Both the position numbers and the translations under genes were made by a program. Shown piece by piece: positions 29,115-37,187 of a stretch of DNA of 44,404 nt (position 1 is its first letter; each line of letters begins with the position of its first letter). A model generated the notes under the pieces. It worked only from the letters and a program-made list of their open reading frames with translations, was not told the origin of the DNA and searched no databases. This stretch comes from Chloroflexota bacterium (GTDB lineage Bacteria > Chloroflexota > UBA11872 > VXOZ01): NCBI GenBank assembly GCA_022824225.1, contig JAJEAH010000035.1, forward strand, positions 1 through 44,404, in the 5' to 3' direction.

Positions 29115-29554
29115 TACCTCTCCTAGCGACTAAGCAACCACCACTTCCCAAACATATCAATTATCGTTGAAGTGATTTTTCTTTATATTATCGTCTGCTA
29201 GTGGTTCCGTCAAGAGAGAGACAGAATCTAGTGCAGCGCCTCAGCCGCTATCGCAGAGCGCTCCGGAGCAAAAACGAGCAGGCACAACTGGTAATACAAA
29301 GCACTGATCCGACCCGCCATCAAGAATTCATGAAGTATCTAACAACCGCTGCGACGTTTGAGAGACGAAGGCTAGTTTCTCGACAAAATCAAGGCGGCTG
29401 GGATGCTAGTCAATGCCTGAAGTCGAGGGTGCCGCCAAGTAGGCAAAGCCATTCCAGTACTTGGGATGAGACACCGCAATCAGGAACTAACACCCCTGGT
29501 GCTCATTTGTACGTGCCCGCGAGGGCTTCAGCCTTGAAGGCAAGACAGAAGGCA
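29115..29554. other. AT-richer stretch, 440 bp
   Basis: Clearly less GC-rich than the neighbours, with an ATTTTTCTTTATATTATC block at about 29174-29191. It should contain the arsR promoter on the minus strand. The only long plus-strand frame (29201-29677) overlaps the protease gene and has no family signature. I see nothing else. Confidence 0.45.
29157..29170. promoter_or_regulatory. Possible operator upstream of the arsR-type gene
   Basis: Inverted repeat TCAA-TTATCG-TTGA within an AT-rich context, 43 bases upstream of the regulator's start codon. ArsR proteins often bind such dyads. The half-sites are short, so this is only suggestive. Confidence 0.3.
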
Positions 29555-29935
29555 TCATTGCACAGGGGACAATTCCTCAATCGTCACCTCTCCGTCAGTC
29601 AAAGTATCCATCGTTACTTTACTGCCCCAGAGCAGTGTCATGCCGAGCAACGGAGCGCTGTCAGACTTCAGCACTAGCACATCTCTGAGGCGTCCGTGCC
29701 AAGAGACAGCGGCAAGAAACGCCTCGAACGCGAACAATTCTCCATTAGCTAGCTCAAATGTCCGTTCACCCACGAAGCGCAGCCCGAGTCGTTGGATTGA
29801 ACCTGTGGGCAACGTCAAGTCTCCAGTGAATCCGGTGTCCAAGACTACCTCCAACGACCGGATATTACCTTCACCATCAATGACATCTATAGTGACCAGC
29901 GCTTGTTGGCTGCTGTCCATCTTTCCCTTAATCAT
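29555..29935 (-). CDS. Retropepsin-like clan AA aspartic protease
   Basis: A 126-aa single-lobed aspartic protease that would act as a dimer, like retroviral proteases. The active-site loop is VVLDTGFTGDLTLP with catalytic D33; a strand-flap region (FELANGELFAFEAF) and the C-terminal LLGMTLLWGSKVTMD complete the fold. I chose ATG 29935 (MIKGKMDSS), because this family usually begins MI.G and because it overlaps the stop of the upstream small gene by 8 bases (ATGATTAA). An earlier in-frame start at 29992 would overlap more. Biological target unknown. Its GC is below that of the neighbouring genes. Confidence 0.85.
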   Translation of the reverse strand: MIKGKMDSSQQALVTIDVIDGEGNIRSLEVVLDTGFTGDLTLPTGSIQRLGLRFVGERTFELANGELFAFEAFLAAVSWHGRLRDVLVLKSDSAPLLGMTLLWGSKVTMDTLTDGEVTIEELSPVQ

Positions 29936-30203
29936 CGGAGTCAGGCGACCGAAATCCGCCAACATGGCTGTATGCTGCCCGATGACCGACACGCACTCCG
30001 TAGGTCACAGCGGATGGCCTCCGGTCGAGTAATCGCCGCGTGGCCGCAGCATCACCTACGTCAACCTCGTAGTCTCCAGTTTCAATGTCAATGACCACAA
30101 AGTTTCCTCTTGCCACCGACCCAAGTTTAGCCTGAACCTTGTCCCGGTAGATTGCTTCTCCACGGGCCGCAATCTCCCCCAAACTATAGACCCTGGCTGC
30201 CAT
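29928..30203 (-). CDS. Small conserved partner of the clan AA protease
   Basis: A 91-aa protein whose pattern (EIAARGEAIYRDKVQAKLG, RGNFVVIDIETGDYEV, then a C-terminal YGVRVGHRAAYSHVGG) I recognise as the small protein often encoded just upstream of such proteases in Chloroflexota and cyanobacteria. AAAGGAG 6 bases before ATG 30203 fixes the start; the longer upstream frame has no ribosome site. It overlaps the protease start by 8 bases, so the pair is co-translated. It could be a substrate, inhibitor or antitoxin-like partner; the function is not established. Confidence 0.72.
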   Translation of the reverse strand: MAARVYSLGEIAARGEAIYRDKVQAKLGSVARGNFVVIDIETGDYEVDVGDAAATRRLLDRRPSAVTYGVRVGHRAAYSHVGGFRSPDSDD

Positions 30204-30362
30204 GGCGTACTCCTTTGACAACAGTGAAGGGTCTCGCCTATAGGCCAAAGATACGCCCTGAGTTGCCCCTTGGTCAATGTTGGGTAGGGTTAGGCTGTTC
30301 TCTTGTTCGGCGGTATCCGCCCTATGTCTCTCAGTGCGTCTTTTTGCTAGCATAGAAGCAAC

Positions 30363-31484
30363 ATGCGAGTGGCACTAGCGCACGATTACTTCTATACGTT
30401 GGGTGGCGCAGAGCGGACCGTGGCGGTCATGCACGGGCTGTGGCCGGAAGCGCCGGTCTATACCTCGTTTGTCGATCCCGATAGATTGCCGTTGGACCTG
30501 ACCGGCTGGGACGTGCGCGCATCGTTTCTCCAGCGCGTTCCCAATCCCGGCCACTGGCAGAAGCATCTCACCCCGCTGTACCCCCTCGCGTTTCGCGGCG
30601 TAGACGTAGGGCCCTACGATGTTGTAGTCTCCTCGGCAAGTTTCGCCGCCAAGGGCATTCCCCGCCGCCCGCGCACGTTGCACGTTAGCTACTGTTACAC
30701 GCCGCCGCGTTTCTTGTGGGGCTTGACACCGGCCACTGACCGCGATCGCATCTCCTGGCCGCTCCGCGGCGCGGACGCGCTGCTGCGCCCGCCGCTGCGC
30801 CGCTGGGACCGCTGGGCGGCGGCCCAACCGCACCGGCTCGTCGCCATCTCTCAAACAGTCGCGGCGCGCATCCACCGCATCTACGGCCGGCGCGCCGCCG
30901 TCATCTATCCGCCCGTTGCCACCCGGCGCTTTCATTCGCAACCGACGCGCAATGAGGGGTATTATGTATGTGTCGGACGATTGGAAGCCCACAAACGCAT
31001 CGACCTGGCGATCGCCGCGGCAACGGCAGTCCAAGCCCCGTTGCGCATAGTCGGCGACGGTCCTCTCCGCGACCAACTCTCGCGGGCCGCGCCAACCAAT
31101 GTCTCGTTCTTGGGCTGGCTCTCTGACGAGGAACTCGCGGCACAGCTTGCCGGCAGCCGCGCCCTGCTCTTTCCCGGTGAGGAAGACTTCGGCATCGCCA
31201 TAGTCGAGGCGCTCAGCGCGGGCAAGCCCGTAATCGCTTACGGCAGAGGCGGCGCCACAGAAATCGTCCAGCCGGGCGTGACGGGCGTGCTGGCGCCGGA
31301 ACAGACAGTCGCGGCGTTTGTCCATGCGCTGCGTACCTGTGCGGAAACTACCTATTCCCCCGCCGCCTGCCGCGACTCCGCCGCACAATTCGATGAATCC
31401 GTATTCACCCAGCGTTTCAGGTCCTATGTGGAAGATTCGTGGCTGGAATTCGCTCAGAAACTTCCCCAGAGCCCATCGGCTTGA
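30363..31484 (+). CDS. GT4 glycosyltransferase
   Basis: A 373-aa GT-B glycosyltransferase for an envelope glycan or exopolysaccharide. N-terminal acceptor domain: RVALAHDYFYTLGGAERTVAV, then ISYCYTPPRFLWG-like VSYCYTPPRFLWG. C-terminal donor domain: GYYVCVGRLEAHKRIDLAI, NVSFLGWLSDEELAAQL, and EEDFGIAIVEALSAGKPVIAY with the E-x7-E motif. The VSYCYTPPRF element is common in transferases acting at the start of lipid-linked or secreted polysaccharide assembly; the sugar is unknown. It overlaps the next gene (WecG/TagA type), so both form a unit. Confidence 0.88.
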   Translation: MRVALAHDYFYTLGGAERTVAVMHGLWPEAPVYTSFVDPDRLPLDLTGWDVRASFLQRVPNPGHWQKHLTPLYPLAFRGVDVGPYDVVVSSASFAAKGIPRRPRTLHVSYCYTPPRFLWGLTPATDRDRISWPLRGADALLRPPLRRWDRWAAAQPHRLVAISQTVAARIHRIYGRRAAVIYPPVATRRFHSQPTRNEGYYVCVGRLEAHKRIDLAIAAATAVQAPLRIVGDGPLRDQLSRAAPTNVSFLGWLSDEELAAQLAGSRALLFPGEEDFGIAIVEALSAGKPVIAYGRGGATEIVQPGVTGVLAPEQTVAAFVHALRTCAETTYSPAACRDSAAQFDESVFTQRFRSYVEDSWLEFAQKLPQSPSA

Positions 31485-32233
31485 ATACCGCGCCTCCACG
31501 ATCGGCGTCCGTGCTGGGCGTGCGCGTGGACTGCGTGGAATTCACACAGGCCCTGGCGCGCTGTGTCACACTGCTCGGCGCCGACGGGCCTCACAACGTT
31601 GTAACCCTAAACCCTGAATTCGTCATGCTCGCGCAGCATGATTCGGGCTTTCGCGCGCTGGTGGCGGCAGCCGATCTTGTGGTGCCCGACGGCGCGGGAG
31701 TCGTCTGGGCCTTGCGCCGCCAGGGACTGGAGAATGTCGAACGGGTCACCGGTATCGACCTTATGCGCGCGCTGTGCGTTGAGGCCGCGCGCCTGGGCGC
31801 CTCGGTCTTCTTGCTCGGCGCCGCGCCCGGTGTCGCGGCACGCGCCGGCCGGGTCCTCCAGGAGCAAATTCCAGGACTAGTCGTTGCCGGTTCGGCTGCC
31901 AGCACACCCGCTCCCGAGCACGCGGCCGCCCTCTGCGAGAGGATTCGCGCAACGGGGGCCGACATTCTCTTCGTGGCGTTTGGCTGTCCGGCGCAAGACT
32001 TCTGGATCGAGCGTTTTCAAGCAGAGACCGGCGCGCGCTTGGCCATGGGCGTCGGCGGCAGTTTCGACTACATTTCCGGCAAGGTGCCGCGCGCGCCCCG
32101 CTGGCTGCAGTCCGCCAATTTGGAGTGGCTCTATCGCCTCTTGCGCCAACCGTGGCGGTGGCGGCGCCAGCTAGCGCTCATAGGGTATCTCTGGCAGGTT
32201 GTGCGCCAGCCTCAAGTTGATACGCAAGACTAG
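31439..32233 (+). CDS. WecG/TagA/CpsF-family glycosyltransferase
   Basis: GT26 transferase, about 250-264 aa, adding a second sugar (for example ManNAc or ManNAcA in wall and O-antigen linkage units) to an undecaprenyl-linked sugar on the inner face of the membrane. Signature: VLGVRVDCVEFTQAL, HNVVTLNPEFVMLA, LVVPDGAGVVWALR, ERVTGIDLM, VFLLGAAPGVAARA, LFVAFGCPAQDFWI and GVGGSFDYISGKVPRAP. GTG 31439 (GGAAGA nearby) overlaps the upstream gene by 46 bases; a TTG at 31481 overlapping its stop by 4 bases is an alternative start. Partner of the GT4 gene. Confidence 0.93.
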   Translation: MAGIRSETSPEPIGLNTAPPRSASVLGVRVDCVEFTQALARCVTLLGADGPHNVVTLNPEFVMLAQHDSGFRALVAAADLVVPDGAGVVWALRRQGLENVERVTGIDLMRALCVEAARLGASVFLLGAAPGVAARAGRVLQEQIPGLVVAGSAASTPAPEHAAALCERIRATGADILFVAFGCPAQDFWIERFQAETGARLAMGVGGSFDYISGKVPRAPRWLQSANLEWLYRLLRQPWRWRRQLALIGYLWQVVRQPQVDTQD

Positions 32234-32295
32234 TCAGAACGGGAGCGCCAGCGCGGGCTCGGCGCTGGGAAGAGACTCAGGAAGGCAAGGCAGCG

Positions 32296-33321
32296 ATGGC
32301 GGCGACTGGGGCGAATCCGGCTGACAACGTCCGGGCTTGTGTACCCCTGGCCCGCCCGGACGTGTTGGTGGTGGGCAGCGTCAACACGGACCTGGTGGTG
32401 GCGGTGCCCGCACTGCCCGACGCGGGCGAGACCGTGCTGGGTGACGACTTGCAGCGCATTGGGGGCGGCAAGGGCGCGAACCAAGCCGTGGCGGCTGCGC
32501 GCTTGGGGGCTCGGACCGCGTTGCTCGCCTGTGTGGGCGTCGATGGCTTGGGCGATGCCCGGCTGGCAGAGCTGGCCGCCTATGGCGTGGATGTGAGTGG
32601 AGTGGTAACAGACCCGGTTCGCCCTACCGGCGCGGCGCTTATTCTGGTGGATTCGGCCGGCGAGAACGTCATTGCCGTGGCTCCCGGGGCCAATAGCGCG
32701 CTGTCGCCGGCGCACGTCGCTGCCGCCGAAGCCAGTCTAGCCGCGTGCCGTGTGTTGGTGTGCCAGTTGGAGGTCCCGGCGCCCACGGTGCAGGCTGCCC
32801 TCGAACGGGCGCGGGACAACAACACCACGACGATACTAAACGCGGCTCCCGGCAACCCGGCAGCAGACGCGCTGCTCCCGTCCACGGATGTCCTCGTGGT
32901 CAATCGCGCCGAGGCTGCGAGTTTGGTGGGGCACGAAGTGGATTCGCCGGCGGCCGCGCGCCGCGCCGCGGCCGGATTACAGAAAAGAACCCGCCAAGCC
33001 GCCATCCTCACGCTCGGCGCGGAGGGCAGCCTGCTTGCTACCCCGGAGGCTATTGAGCACTTTCCGGCATGGCAGGCGCCTACCGTTGACGCCACTGCCG
33101 CCGGCGATGCATTTGTCGGCGCGCTGGCGGTGGAGCTGGCCCGGGACTCCGCGCTGCCCAGCGCGGCCCGCTTCGCCACCGCTGCCGCCGCCATCACCGT
33201 CGGCAGGTTTGGGGCCCAGCCCGCCCTGCCGTCTCGAGCGGAAGTCTCGGCGTTCCTGCGTCACCCGCCTGTTGCCGCTAGGACTGAAGCCTGCCACGAT
33301 AGTACAGGCGGTTGTGTGTGA
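32296..33321 (+). CDS. rbsK: Ribokinase-type PfkB kinase
   Basis: Phosphorylates ribose (or a related sugar) at O5 with ATP. In the 341-aa protein: VLVVGSVNTDLVVAVPALP, RIGGGKGANQAVAAARLG, LNAAPG, VVNRAEAA, and the anion hole VDATAAGDAFVGAL. Ribokinases such as E. coli RbsK also have Ala in place of the first Gly here. No ribose transporter is adjacent; instead it stands between two glycosyltransferase genes and two heptose genes, so a sugar-phosphate for glycan synthesis is possible. The N-terminus has about 20 extra residues before the first strand, so a later start could be used. Confidence 0.85.
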   Translation: MAATGANPADNVRACVPLARPDVLVVGSVNTDLVVAVPALPDAGETVLGDDLQRIGGGKGANQAVAAARLGARTALLACVGVDGLGDARLAELAAYGVDVSGVVTDPVRPTGAALILVDSAGENVIAVAPGANSALSPAHVAAAEASLAACRVLVCQLEVPAPTVQAALERARDNNTTTILNAAPGNPAADALLPSTDVLVVNRAEAASLVGHEVDSPAAARRAAAGLQKRTRQAAILTLGAEGSLLATPEAIEHFPAWQAPTVDATAAGDAFVGALAVELARDSALPSAARFATAAAAITVGRFGAQPALPSRAEVSAFLRHPPVAARTEACHDSTGGCV

Positions 33322-33343
33322 CCTCCGGAGCGGAGCGCATTCC

Positions 33344-34366
33344 ATGGAATCATTGACCTGGCAAGACGCATTGGCGCGTATGCCAAATCAGCGCATCCTC
33401 GTGATTGGCGACATGGTGGCCGACGAGCACATCTTCACCCGCGCCAGCGGCATGTCGCGCGAGGCGCCGCTGCCGGTACTGCAATTTGTCGACCGTAAGC
33501 TGGTACCCGGCGGCGCCACAAACGTTGCCCGCAACGCGCGCGCCCTGGGCGCCCAGGTCTGGGTCTCCGGCGTCACCGGCAAAGACAGCGCCGGCCAAGA
33601 CTTGCGCCGCTTGCTTACTGAGGATGGCATCCAGTGCGACGAACTGTACGCGGTGGACGGACACGCGACACCCGTCAAGACCCGCATTTGGGCCGGCGGC
33701 GACCAGCAACCGGTACAGCAGCAAGTCTGTCGCATCGACCGAGTCGAGCGCGTTTCCACTGCGCCCGCGCTGTGCGAGCGGGTGGTCGCAGACCTCGCGT
33801 GCCGCATTCCCCAGACGGATGCCGTCATCGTCGCCGACTATGAAATCTGTATGGTAGACGACGCCATCACCGCCGCCGTGCTGCGCTGCGCCCGCGCGGA
33901 GCGCAAGCCGGTTACGGTGGACTCCCACGGCAACCTCAAGCGCTTCCCTGGCGCCGCCGTATTTACACCGAACCAGCCGGAGGTGGAATTCACTCTGGGC
34001 CGCGCCTTGAGATCGCGGGACGATCTCGAGGCGGCTGGCTCGCGATTGCGGAAAGTGCTGGACACACAGGTGCTCCTCATTACGCGGGGCAGCGAAGGCA
34101 TGTCGCTCTTTGCCGCCGGGTCGGACCCCGTGCACATTCCGGCGCTCGGCGACAGCCGCGTAATCGATCCCACCGGCGCCGGTGATACCGTCTCAGCAGT
34201 GCTCACACTGGCGCTTCTCGTTGGTCTGCCGCCGCCGCGCGCTGCTATGATGGCAGCAGCGGCAGCCGGCGTTGTTGTGCGCAAACTCGGCGCCGCCGTC
34301 GCCGCACCGGCAGAGATCATGGAGGCGCTGGCTTCCACAGAGGGACCTGAGCGTGACCGCGTCTAA
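33344..34366 (+). CDS. D-glycero-beta-D-manno-heptose-7-phosphate kinase (RfaE domain I / HldA)
   Basis: PfkB-fold kinase of 340 aa that makes heptose-1,7-bisphosphate on the way to nucleotide-activated heptose. Signs: RILVIGDMVADEHIFTRASG, MSREAPLPVLQF, LVPGGATNVARNARALGAQV, VTVDSHGNLKRFPGAAVFTPN and the catalytic VIDPTGAGDTVSAVL. In many bacteria domains I and II are fused (HldE); here they are separate overlapping genes, as in HldA/HldC systems. The frame runs upstream into rbsK, but that part is a shadow; ATG 33344 has GGAG-rich sequence 8 bases before it. gmhA, gmhB and hldD are not in the window. Confidence 0.87.
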   Translation: MESLTWQDALARMPNQRILVIGDMVADEHIFTRASGMSREAPLPVLQFVDRKLVPGGATNVARNARALGAQVWVSGVTGKDSAGQDLRRLLTEDGIQCDELYAVDGHATPVKTRIWAGGDQQPVQQQVCRIDRVERVSTAPALCERVVADLACRIPQTDAVIVADYEICMVDDAITAAVLRCARAERKPVTVDSHGNLKRFPGAAVFTPNQPEVEFTLGRALRSRDDLEAAGSRLRKVLDTQVLLITRGSEGMSLFAAGSDPVHIPALGDSRVIDPTGAGDTVSAVLTLALLVGLPPPRAAMMAAAAAGVVVRKLGAAVAAPAEIMEALASTEGPERDRV

Positions 34367-34838
34367 AGTCCTGACCGAAGCGCTGCTGAGCGAGCACTGC
34401 CGCCGCCTGCGGCGGCGTGGTCGGACAACTGTCTTCACCAACGGCTGTTTCGATTTGCTGCACCCGGGTCACGTCAGCTACCTGGAAGCAGCGCGGGGCC
34501 TCGGCGACGCGCTCATCGTGGCCGTGAATAGCGATCGCTCCGTACAAGCGCTGAAGGGACAGGGACGGCCTATAGCGCCGGAGCAGGACCGTGCGCGCCT
34601 GCTCGCGGCGCTGGCGTGCGTGGACTACGTCACAATCTTCGATGACGACACCGCGGCGCGGCTGCTCTCCGCGCTGCGGCCCGATACGTACGTCAAGGGT
34701 GGAGACTACGCCCACGACGCGCCGGTGGAAGCTCCGGTGGTGCAAGCATACGGCGGCCGTGTGCACATCCTGCCGCTTGCGGCCGGCTACAGCACCACGG
34801 ACCTTGTAGCGCGCATCAAGTCTCACGACCAAATCTAG
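34353..34838 (+). CDS. Heptose-1-phosphate nucleotidyltransferase (RfaE domain II / HldC)
   Basis: A 161-aa cytidylyltransferase-fold enzyme that transfers AMP (or GMP) to heptose-1-phosphate. The nucleotide site is TTVFTNGCFDLLHPGHVSYLE with the HxGH pair at H37/H40; LIVAVNSDRSVQALKGQGRP, PEQDRARLLAALACVDYV and YVKGGDY are standard. GTG 34353, preceded by AGAGGGA, overlaps the kinase stop, so kinase and transferase are translated together. Base specificity (ADP or GDP heptose) cannot be read from sequence. Confidence 0.9.
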   Translation: MTASKVLTEALLSEHCRRLRRRGRTTVFTNGCFDLLHPGHVSYLEAARGLGDALIVAVNSDRSVQALKGQGRPIAPEQDRARLLAALACVDYVTIFDDDTAARLLSALRPDTYVKGGDYAHDAPVEAPVVQAYGGRVHILPLAAGYSTTDLVARIKSHDQI

Positions 34839-34877
34839 GAATGGTAATTCGTAATCGTAGAAGGAGAATTGCAGACT

Positions 34878-35333
34878 GTGGCGCAACGAACGCTCATTAT
34901 TGTCAAGCCCGACGGGGTCCAGCGGGGGCTCGTCGGCGAAATCCTCGGCCGCTTCGAACAGCGCGGTCTCAAGCTGGTAGGCCTGAAGCTCGTGTCCGTC
35001 TCCCGCACGCTGGCCGAAACTCACTATGCGGTGCATAGGGAACGGCCCTTCTTCGCCGACTTGATAGACTTCATCACCGCCGGACCCGTTGTGTGCGCGG
35101 TAGTTGAAGGCCCGGAAGCCATAGAGGTCGTGCGCAACCTGGTCGGCGCCACGCGCTTCACGGAGGCCGCGCCGGGTTCCATACGCGGCGACTATGCGCT
35201 GGACCTCACCATGAATCTCGTCCATGCTTCAGATGCGCCCGAGACCGCGGCGCAAGAGGTATCGCTCTTCTTCGAACCAGACGAACTCGTGGCGTACGAG
35301 CGCGCCGGCGACCGCTGGGTGACCGGCAGCTAG
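34878..35333 (+). CDS. ndk: Nucleoside diphosphate kinase
   Basis: Exchanges the terminal phosphate among nucleoside di- and triphosphates. In the 151-aa protein: RTLIIVKPDGVQRGLVGEI, catalytic H116 in TMNLVHASDA, ERPFFADLIDFITAGPVV and GATRFTEAAPGSIRGDYA. GTG 34878 is 11 bases past GGAG (34863-34866); an in-frame TTG at 34869 is too close to that site. The usual NxxHGSDS motif is slightly altered (NLVHASDA). It follows the heptose genes by 39 bases, perhaps in the same transcript. Confidence 0.95.
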   Translation: MAQRTLIIVKPDGVQRGLVGEILGRFEQRGLKLVGLKLVSVSRTLAETHYAVHRERPFFADLIDFITAGPVVCAVVEGPEAIEVVRNLVGATRFTEAAPGSIRGDYALDLTMNLVHASDAPETAAQEVSLFFEPDELVAYERAGDRWVTGS

Positions 35334-35636
35334 CCCGAAAGCGCTACGAGTGGGCGCACGTAGAGTGCGAGCGCTCGTGAAATGCGGACCCGGCCTGTAG
35401 TCCCGCCGCCTGCCGCGAGCACGCGTTGCGTACGCACAGTGCTGGACAAGCCGCACGATTGCGTGCACCATACTACTGACGAATTCGCGCGGGCTCACGA
35501 CGAGCGGCGCTGCCCGCATATAGAATTGGTGAGTGTCGAAGCGGCTGCGCGGTACGCAGTTGCATTCTCACGCCCGACAGTCTCACAATGCGGCCGGCGC
35601 GCCTTGGCAAGTCGCAACAGGGGAGGTTCAAGCACC
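35334..35636. other. Intergenic stretch, 303 bp
   Basis: Follows ndk. The sulfatase-like frame is open through most of it, but the 85 residues it would add match no part of the family, and the best start (GTG 35637 with GGGGAGG upstream) lies at its end. Only a short GCGAGCGCTCG palindrome is visible. Confidence 0.5.
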
Positions 35637-37049
35637 GTGAAAGACACGCGACCGAACATCATTCTCTATACCACCGACCAGCACAGGGGCGACCATCTCA
35701 GTATCGCCGGGCACCCGGTTATTGAAACGCCCAACATTGACGCGTTCGTCGAGCACGGGGCGTACTTCCCCAACGCCTATACGGAAATACCGTCCACCAC
35801 CGGCGCGCGGCGTTGCCTGCACGGCGGCCAGGCCAGCTATGACTGCGGCCTCATCGGGTACGCCGCCACGGAGTGGCATGAGGCGAACACCTTGGCGGCG
35901 GTGCTTGCCGACGCCGGCTACCACTGCATCAACGTGGGCTGGCGCAACATGCACCCGCGCCGCAAGCTCTACGGCTTCCATACGGTCATCCCCCACGAAA
36001 TCCGGGAGGGCGACGACGACTATTGGGAGTGGCTGCGCCAAGAGCTAGGCCCCTACGCCCACGAGCGCATCGCCGGTTCCGACGCCAACGGCTGGCTGGC
36101 GCGCCCCTGGGCCTATGACGAGCGCTACCACTGCACGAATTGGACCGTAGACGTCACCATGGAACAGATCAAGAAGCGCGACCCCACCCGGCCCGTCTTT
36201 GTCTGGTGCTCGCACCTGCGTCCCCACTCGCCCTATGACCCGCCGCAGTTCTTCTGGGATATGTACATCAACCGGGAACTGCCGGAGATTCCCGTGGGGG
36301 ATTGGGCCGAGCGGTACAACGTGCCGCAGCCCGGCCTCCCGCGCCAGGCCTGGCACGGGCGTTTGACCGACGAGCAATTGCAGCGCATGCGGGCCGGGTA
36401 CATGGGCTGCATCACCCACATCGACTATCAGCTTGGCTATCTGCTTGAACTGGTGCAAGGGGCGTTGGACCGCAACCTCATGCTCGTCATGACGGCCGAT
36501 CACGGCGACATGATGGGTGACCACAACCTGCTGCGGAAGACCTACGCCTACGAGGGTTCAGCGCGCATTCCGTTCCTGGTCAGGTACCCGAACAGCCTCG
36601 ACGCGCCCACCGGCACGTTCGAGCACCCGGTCGGTCTGCAAGACGTCATGCCGACGATTCTCGAAGCGACCGGCACGCCTATTCCGGATTCCGTTACCGG
36701 CACGAGCGTCCTGAAGGCCGCACGCGGCGAACCGTGGCGCGAGTATATCCACGGTGAGCACTCCCCCACCTACAGCGCGGACAACGCGGTGCAGTACCTC
36801 ACTGACGGCAAGGAAAAGTACCTCTGGTACCCGGTGCGCGGCGAAGAACAGTTCTTCGATCTCGCCAACGACCGCCAGGAGCTCCACGACCGAGCAAACG
36901 ATCCAGCGTATGCCGACCGCGTATCACTCTGGCGCAACCGACTCATCGAGCACTTGGGCCAGCGCGGTGACGGCTTCTCGGATGGCGAGCAGTTGCTCGT
37001 GCGTCCCGAAGGGTACGGGCCGGAGGCAGTGCCGCCTCAGGCAAGCTAG
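35637..37049 (+). CDS. Sulfatase-superfamily hydrolase with Thr at the nucleophile position
   Basis: A 470-aa alkaline-phosphatase-superfamily hydrolase. N-terminal NIILYTTDQHRGDHLSIAGH supplies metal-binding Asp; MTADHGDMMGDHNLLRKTYAYEG supplies the distal Asp-His and Lys, all as in choline-sulfatase-like enzymes. The activation motif expected as C-x-P-x-R or S-x-P-x-R reads T-T-G-A-R (IPSTTGARRCLHGG), so Cys/Ser is Thr and Pro is Gly. Formylglycine cannot form there, and Thr nucleophiles are typical of phosphodiesterases and NPPs in this superfamily. It may therefore hydrolyse a phosphoester or phosphonate instead of a sulfate. No signal peptide, so probably cytoplasmic. GTG 35637 is supported by GGGGAGG. 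Confidence 0.83.
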   Translation: MKDTRPNIILYTTDQHRGDHLSIAGHPVIETPNIDAFVEHGAYFPNAYTEIPSTTGARRCLHGGQASYDCGLIGYAATEWHEANTLAAVLADAGYHCINVGWRNMHPRRKLYGFHTVIPHEIREGDDDYWEWLRQELGPYAHERIAGSDANGWLARPWAYDERYHCTNWTVDVTMEQIKKRDPTRPVFVWCSHLRPHSPYDPPQFFWDMYINRELPEIPVGDWAERYNVPQPGLPRQAWHGRLTDEQLQRMRAGYMGCITHIDYQLGYLLELVQGALDRNLMLVMTADHGDMMGDHNLLRKTYAYEGSARIPFLVRYPNSLDAPTGTFEHPVGLQDVMPTILEATGTPIPDSVTGTSVLKAARGEPWREYIHGEHSPTYSADNAVQYLTDGKEKYLWYPVRGEEQFFDLANDRQELHDRANDPAYADRVSLWRNRLIEHLGQRGDGFSDGEQLLVRPEGYGPEAVPPQAS

Positions 37050-37187
37050 GAACGGCGCCATACGCTTTCAATGCCGCCCTAGGCCGGTATCGAGGGGTGG
37101 AGAAGCCCCAGAGAACCGTCCAGGTCACCGATGACCTAGCGCTAGATTTGCACGAATAGCAAGTGGCCCACGGGGAGGGGGTGCACA

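Noticed and set aside
29201-29677. 158-aa plus-strand frame upstream of the protease
   Set aside because: It overlaps the protease gene, has irregular composition and no recognisable motif.
32888-33343. N-terminal extension of the heptose kinase frame
   Set aside because: It runs out of frame through rbsK and matches nothing; ATG 33344 has a ribosome site and starts the family match.
33344-34838. Fused HldE (kinase-transferase) protein
   Set aside because: The two domains are in different reading frames with separate stop and start codons, so they are two genes; no sign of a recent frameshift, since both have normal ends.
35382-35636. 85-residue N-terminal extension of the sulfatase-like protein
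   Set aside because: No signal peptide or family similarity, and a good ribosome site precedes GTG 35637.
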